Shown here one piece after another: positions 58,601-64,000 of a DNA stretch of 64,000 nt. The translations under genes and the position numbers were made by a program. The DNA comes from Ypsolopha sequella (lineage: Eukaryota > Arthropoda > Insecta > Lepidoptera > Ypsolophidae): contig OW203983.1 in the NCBI GenBank assembly GCA_934047225.1, forward strand, positions 36,576,310-36,640,309, written 5' to 3'. Each line of letters opens with the position of its first letter. The first letter of the stretch is position 1. Under the pieces are notes generated by a model that ran no database searches, was not told the DNA's origin, and saw only the letters and a list, made by a program, of their open reading frames with translations.

Positions 58601-61600
58601 GCCAATACATTGAAGAAGAGGAGTATATAGCAAATACAAACTACTCAAATACAACTTCAGAAGATGAGTATTCAGATGAATCAACTTTAAATGATGATAA
58701 TACCCCTGAACCCACTCAGTCTGAACCAGAGCTTGACGATTGCGACCCCAGTCAATCTTCAGAAGCTAATGAGGAATATTACAACGAAGAGCTAATAGTG
58801 GTTGACAGTGATGATGATCATGAAATTGTTGTCGACGATGACACATCTAACAATCAAAGAATAATCATTCAAATGTATGCCGTTTATCCTAATCTGGATC
58901 TCGAGGCTTCTTATGAAGATCGGGTGCAAGACTACACCATATCTCATATAACGGTAGACGTTGATGATAATGAAAGCCAATACATTGAAGAAGAGGAGTA
59001 TATAGCAAATACAAACTACTCAAATACAACTTCAGAAGATGAGTATTCAGATGAATCAACTTTAAATGATGATAATACCCCTGAATCCACTCAGTCTGAA
59101 CCAGAGCTTGACGATTGCGACCCCAGTCAATCTTCAGAAGCTAATGAGGAATATTACAACGAAGAGCTAATAGTGGTTGACAGTGATGATGATCATGAAA
59201 TTGTTGTCGACGATGACACATCTAACAATCAAAGAATAATCATTCAAATGTATGCCGTTTATCCTAATCTGGATCTCGAGGCTTCTGATGAAGAACGGGT
59301 GCAAGACTACACCATATCTCATATAACGGTAGACGTTGATGATAATGAAAGCCAATACATTGAAGAAGAGGAGTATATAGCAAATACAAACTACTCAAAT
59401 ACAACTTCAGAAGATGAGTATTCAGATGAATCAACTTTAAATGATGATAATACCCCTGAATCCACTCAGTCTGAACCAGAGCTTGACGATTGCGACCCCA
59501 GTCAATCTTCAGAAGCTAATGAGGAATATTACAACGAAGAGCTAATAGTGGTTGACAGTGATGATGATCATGAAATTGTTGTCGACGATGACACATCTAA
59601 CAATCAAAGAATAATCATTCAAATGTATGCCGTTTATCCTAATCTGGATCTCGAGGCTTCTGATGAAGAACGGGTGCAAGACTACACCATATCTCATATA
59701 ACGGTAGACGTTGATGATAATGAAAGCCAATACATTGAAGAAGAGGAGTATATAGCAAATACAAACTACTCAAATACAACTTCAGAAGATGAGTATTCAG
59801 ATGAATCAACTTTAAATGATGATAATACCCCTGAATCCACTCAGTCTGAACCAGAGCTTGACGATTGCGACCCCAGTCAATCTTCAGAAGCTAATGAGGA
59901 ATATTACAACGAAGAGCTAATAGTGGTTGACAGTGATGATGATCATGAAATTGTTGTCGACGATGAAACATCTTACAATCAAAGAATAATCATTCAAATG
60001 TATGCCGTTTATCCTAATCTGGATCTCGAGGCTTCTGATGAAGAACTGGTGCAAGACTACACCATATCTCATATAACGGTAGACGTTGATGATAATGAAA
60101 GCCAATACATTGAAGAAGAGGAGTATATAGCAAATACAAACTACTCAAATACAACTTCAGAAGATGAGTATTCAGATGAATCAACTTTAAATGATGATAA
60201 TGCTTCTGAATCCACTCAGTCTGAACCAGAGCTTGACGATTGCGACCCCAGTCAATCTTCAGAAGCTAATGAGGAATATTACAACGAAGAGCTAATAGTG
60301 GTTGAAAGTGATGATGATCATGAAATTGTTGTCGACGATGACACATCTAACAATCAAAGAATAATCATTCAAATGTATGCCGTTTATCCTAATCTGGATC
60401 TCGAGGCTTCTGATGAAGAACGGGTGCAAGACTACACCATATCTCATATAACGGTAGACGTTGATGATAATGAAAGCCAATACATTGAAGAAGAGGAGTA
60501 TATAGCAAATACAAACTACTCAAATACAACTTCAGAAGATGAGTATTCAGATGAATCAACTTTAAATGATGATAATGCTCCTGAATCCATTCAGTCTGAA
60601 CCAGAGCTTGACGATTGCGACCCCAGTCAATCTTCAGAAGCTAATGGGGAATATTACAACGAAGAGCTAATAGTGGTTGACAGTGATGATGATCATGAAA
60701 TTGTTGTCGACGATGACACATCTAACAATCAAAGAATAATCATTCAAATGTATGCCGTTTATCCTAATCTGGATCTCGAGGCTTCTGATGAAGAACGGGT
60801 GCAAGACTACACCATATCTCATATAACGGTAGACGTTGATGATAATGAAAGCCAATACATTGAAGAAGAGGAGTATATAGCAAATACAAACTACTCAAAT
60901 ACAACTTTAGAAGATGAGTATTCAGATGAATCAACTTTAAATGATGATAATGCCCCTGAATCCACTCAGTCTGAACCAGAGCTTGACGATTGCGACCCCA
61001 GTCAATCTTCAGAAGCTAATGAGGAATATTACAATGAAGAGCTAATAGTGGTTGACAGTGATGATGATCATGAAATTGTTGTCGACGATGACACATCTAA
61101 CAATCAAAGAATAATCATTCAAATGTATGCCGTTTATCCTAATCTGGATCTCGAGGCTTCTGATGAAGATCGGGTGCAAGACTACACCATATCTCATATA
61201 ACGGTAGACGTTGATGATAATGAAAGCCAATACATTGAAGAAGAGGAGTATATAGCAAATACAAACTACTCAAATACAACTTCAGAAGATGAGTATTCAG
61301 ATGAATCATCTTTAAATGATGATAATACCCCTGAATCCACTCAGTCTGAACCAGAGCTTGACGATTGCGACCCCAGTCAATCTTCAGAAGCTAATGAGGA
61401 ATATTACAACGAAGAGCTAATAGTGGTTGACAGTGATGATGATCATGAAATTGTTGTCGACGATGACACATCTAACAATCAAAGAATAATCATTCAAATG
61501 TATGCCGTTTATCCTAATCTGGATCTCGAGGCTTCTGATGAAGATCGGGTGCAAGACTACACCATATCTTATATAACGGTAGACGTTGATGATAATGAAA

Positions 61601-64000
61601 GCCAATACATTGAAGAAGAGGAGTATATAGCAAATACAAACTACTCAAATACAACTTCAGAAGATGAGTATTCAGATGAATCAACTTTAAATGATGATAA
61701 TACCCCTGAACCCACTCAGTCTGAACCAGAGCTTGACGATTGCGACCCCAGTCAATCTTCAGAAGCTAATGAGGAATATTACAACGAAGAGCTAATAGTG
61801 GTTGACAGTGATGATGATCATGAAATTGTTGTCGACGATGACACATCTAACAATCAAAGAATAATCATTCAAATGTATGCCGTTTATCCTAATCTGGATC
61901 TCGAGGCTTCTTATGAAGATCGGGTGCAAGACTACACCATATCTCATATAACGGTAGACGTTGATGATAATGAAAGCCAATACATTGAAGAAGAGGAGTA
62001 TATAGCAAATACAAACTACTCAAATACAACTTCAGAAGATGAGTATTCAGATGAATCAACTTTAAATGATGATAATACCCCTGAATCCACTCAGTCTGAA
62101 CCAGAGCTTGACGATTGCGACCCCAGTCAATCTTCAGAAGCTAATGAGGAATATTACAACGAAGAGCTAATAGTGGTTGACAGTGATGATGATCATGAAA
62201 TTGTTGTCGACGATGACACATCTAACAATCAAAGAATAATCATTCAAATATATGCCGTTTATCCTAATCTGGATCTCGAGGCTTCTGATGAAGAACGGGT
62301 GCAAGACTACACCATATCTCATATAACGGTAGACGTTGATGATAATGAAAGCCAATACATTGAAGAAGAGGAGTATATAGCAAATACAAACTACTCAAAT
62401 ACAACTTCAGAAGATGAGTATTCAGATGAATCAACTTTAAATGATGATAATGCCCCTGAATCCACTCAGTCTGAACCAGAGCTTGACGATTGCGACCCCA
62501 GTCAATCTTCAGAAGCTAATGAGGAATATTACAACGAGGAGCTAATAGTGGTTGACAGTGATGATGATCATGAAATTGTTGTCGACGATGACACATCTAA
62601 CAATCAACGAATAATCATTCAAATGTATGCCGTTTATCCTAATCTGGATCTCGAGGCTTCTGATGAAGAACGGGTGCAAGACTACACCATATCTCATATA
62701 ACGGTAGACGTTGATGATAATGAAAGCCAATACATTGAAGAAGAGGAGTATATAGCAAATACAAACTACTCAAATACAACTTCAGAAGATGAGTATTCAG
62801 ATGAATCAACTTTAAATGATGATAATGCCCTTGAATCCACTCAGTCTGAACCAGAGCTTGACGATTGCGACCCCAGTCAATCTTCAGAAGCTAATGAGGA
62901 ATATTACAATGAAGAGCTAATAGTGGTTGACAGTGATGATGATCATGAAATTGTTGTCGACGATGACACATCTAACAATCAAAGAATAATCATTCAAATG
63001 TATGCCGTTTATCCTAATCTGGATCTCGAGGCTTCTGATGAAGATCGGGTGCAAGACTACACCATATCTCATATAACGGTAGACGTTGATGATAATGAAA
63101 GCCAATACATTGAAGAAGAGGAGTATATAGCAAATACAAACTACTCAAATACAACTTCAGAAGATGAGTATTCAACTGAATCAAGTCCAAATTATGATAA
63201 TGCCCCTGAATCCGCTCAGCCTGAACCAGAGCTTGACGATTGCGACCCCAGTCAGTCTTCAGAAGCTAATGAGGAATATTACAACGAAGAGCTAATAGTG
63301 GTTGACAGTGATGATGATCATGAAATTGTTGTCGACGATGACACATCTAACAATCAAAGAATAATCATTCAAATGTATGCCGTTTATCCTAATCTGGATC
63401 TCGAGGCTTCTGATGAAGAACGGGTGCAAGACTACACCATATCTCATATAACGGTAGTCGTTGATGACAATGAAAGCAAATACATTAAAGAAGAGGAGTA
63501 TATATCAAATACAAACTACTCAAATACAACTTCAGAAGATGAGTATTCAACTGAATCAAGTCCAAATTATGATAATGCCCCTGAATCCGCTCAGCCTGAA
63601 CCAGAGCTTGACGATTGCGACCCCAGTCAGTCTTCAGAAGCTAATGAGGAATATTACAACGAAGAGCTAATAGTGGTTGACAGTGATGATGATCATGAAA
63701 TTGTTGTCGACGATGACACATCTAACAATCAAAGAAAAGTCATTCAAATGTATGCCGTTTATCCTAATCTGGATCTCGAGGCTTCTGATGAAGAACGGGT
63801 GCAAGACTACACCATATCTCATATAACGGTAGACGTTAATGATAATGAAAGCAAATATATTGAAGAAGAGGAGTATATAGCAAATACAAACTACTCAAAT
63901 ACAACTTCAGAAGATGAGTATTCAGATGAATCAACTTTAAATGATGATAATGCCCCTGAATCCACTCAGCCTGAACCAGAGCTTGACGATTGCGACCCCA
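55645..64000 (+). CDS. Giant acidic repeat-protein exon (22 full 125-residue units, open at window edge)
   Basis: The acceptor tttaaaattttag ends at 55644 and the frame opens AAA AAA ACA TCA ATG (ATG 55657), nearly the same bases as the 22331 exon and also phase 0. From 55657 the frame stays open to 64000 (2781 codons, no stop, no exon end). Units start every 375 bp from 55666: EYSDES, then PESTQSEPELDDCD, SQSSEANEEYYN, EELIVVDSDDDHEIVVDDD, MYAVYPNLDLEASDEERVQD, then EEEEYIANTNYSNTTSED. A typical unit has by hand count 40 Asp/Glu, 2 Arg and no Lys in 125 residues, so about -38 charge per unit. Most units differ at a few bases; the first two and the last two full units are the most different. 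No membrane segment or Cys framework (one Cys per unit). Likely disordered. The LIVVDSDDD core fits a SUMO-interacting motif and the Ser/Thr followed by acids fit casein kinase 2 sites. Alternatives are an acidic secreted or structural protein. Confidence 0.85.
55666..64000 (+). repeat. 375-bp coding tandem array, 22.2 copies
   Basis: Unit starts fall at 55666, 56041, 56416 and every 375 bp to 63916 with no length change, so every copy keeps the frame. The 62-codon minus-strand frames, one per unit from 56542, are antisense shadows. Base differences between units mark a duplicated block of about nine units (see findings). The array may continue beyond the window. Confidence 0.97.

Noticed and set aside
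56542..63105. Eighteen minus-strand 62-codon frames, one every 375 bp
   Set aside because: They are exact antisense shadows of the plus-strand coding units, with regular spacing set by the repeat and no splice or start context of their own.

Overview
The window looks like moth or butterfly (Lepidoptera) nuclear DNA. It is AT-rich and intron-like, with almost no unbroken host reading frames. It is dense with repeat types typical of lepidopteran genomes: the short repeat beginning ccgaccaagtgcgagtcgg and ending tacggaacccta, a tRNA-headed SINE, a Dong/R4-type LINE next to TAA repeats, a Penelope-like element, and many short terminal-inverted-repeat (TIR) elements. This placement is inferred from repeat content; I cannot name a species.

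Layout. 371-2540 is a 50-bp minisatellite. 2.6-19.9 kb is non-coding and packed with MITEs and SINE-like fragments; it appears to be a long intron of a minus-strand gene encoding coiled coils, with candidate exons at 19924-20264 and about 7104-7317 whose splice phases match. 21.9-23.3 kb holds exons of a plus-strand gene, including a 1017-nt exon (22331-23347) encoding an acidic Ser/Glu/Asp-rich protein. 23.7-55.3 kb is nested transposons: a 5.2-kb inverted repeat bounded by TTAA (24016-29191), a (CCGTA)n block, a LINE 3' end, a Dong-like LINE with a 1467-codon frame (about 31597-36330) cut near its end by a hAT-type MITE, a broken Penelope-like element with inverted ends (37052-41837), a decayed DDE-type DNA transposon (41838-44319), and a nested inverted-repeat complex (about 44.6-55.06 kb).

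The most striking feature is 55645-64000. After a splice acceptor like that of the 22331 exon, one plus-strand frame stays open to the window edge (at least 2781 codons from its first ATG). It consists of 22 full copies plus part of a 23rd of a 125-residue (375-bp) acidic unit. The 22331 exon carries one diverged copy of the same unit, and both exons begin in phase 0 with nearly the same bases, so the array looks like an expansion of a duplicated exon. Each full unit carries a short hydrophobic core followed by acidic residues (LIVVDSDDD or close variants) that fits a SUMO-interacting motif, and the typical unit has no lysine. Array polymorphisms show that a block of about nine units was itself duplicated and later lost one unit, the signature of unequal exchange.

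Two host genes are therefore likely, transcribed divergently from about 20.3-21.9 kb. Neither is a family I recognise. Everything between their exons is repeat-derived.
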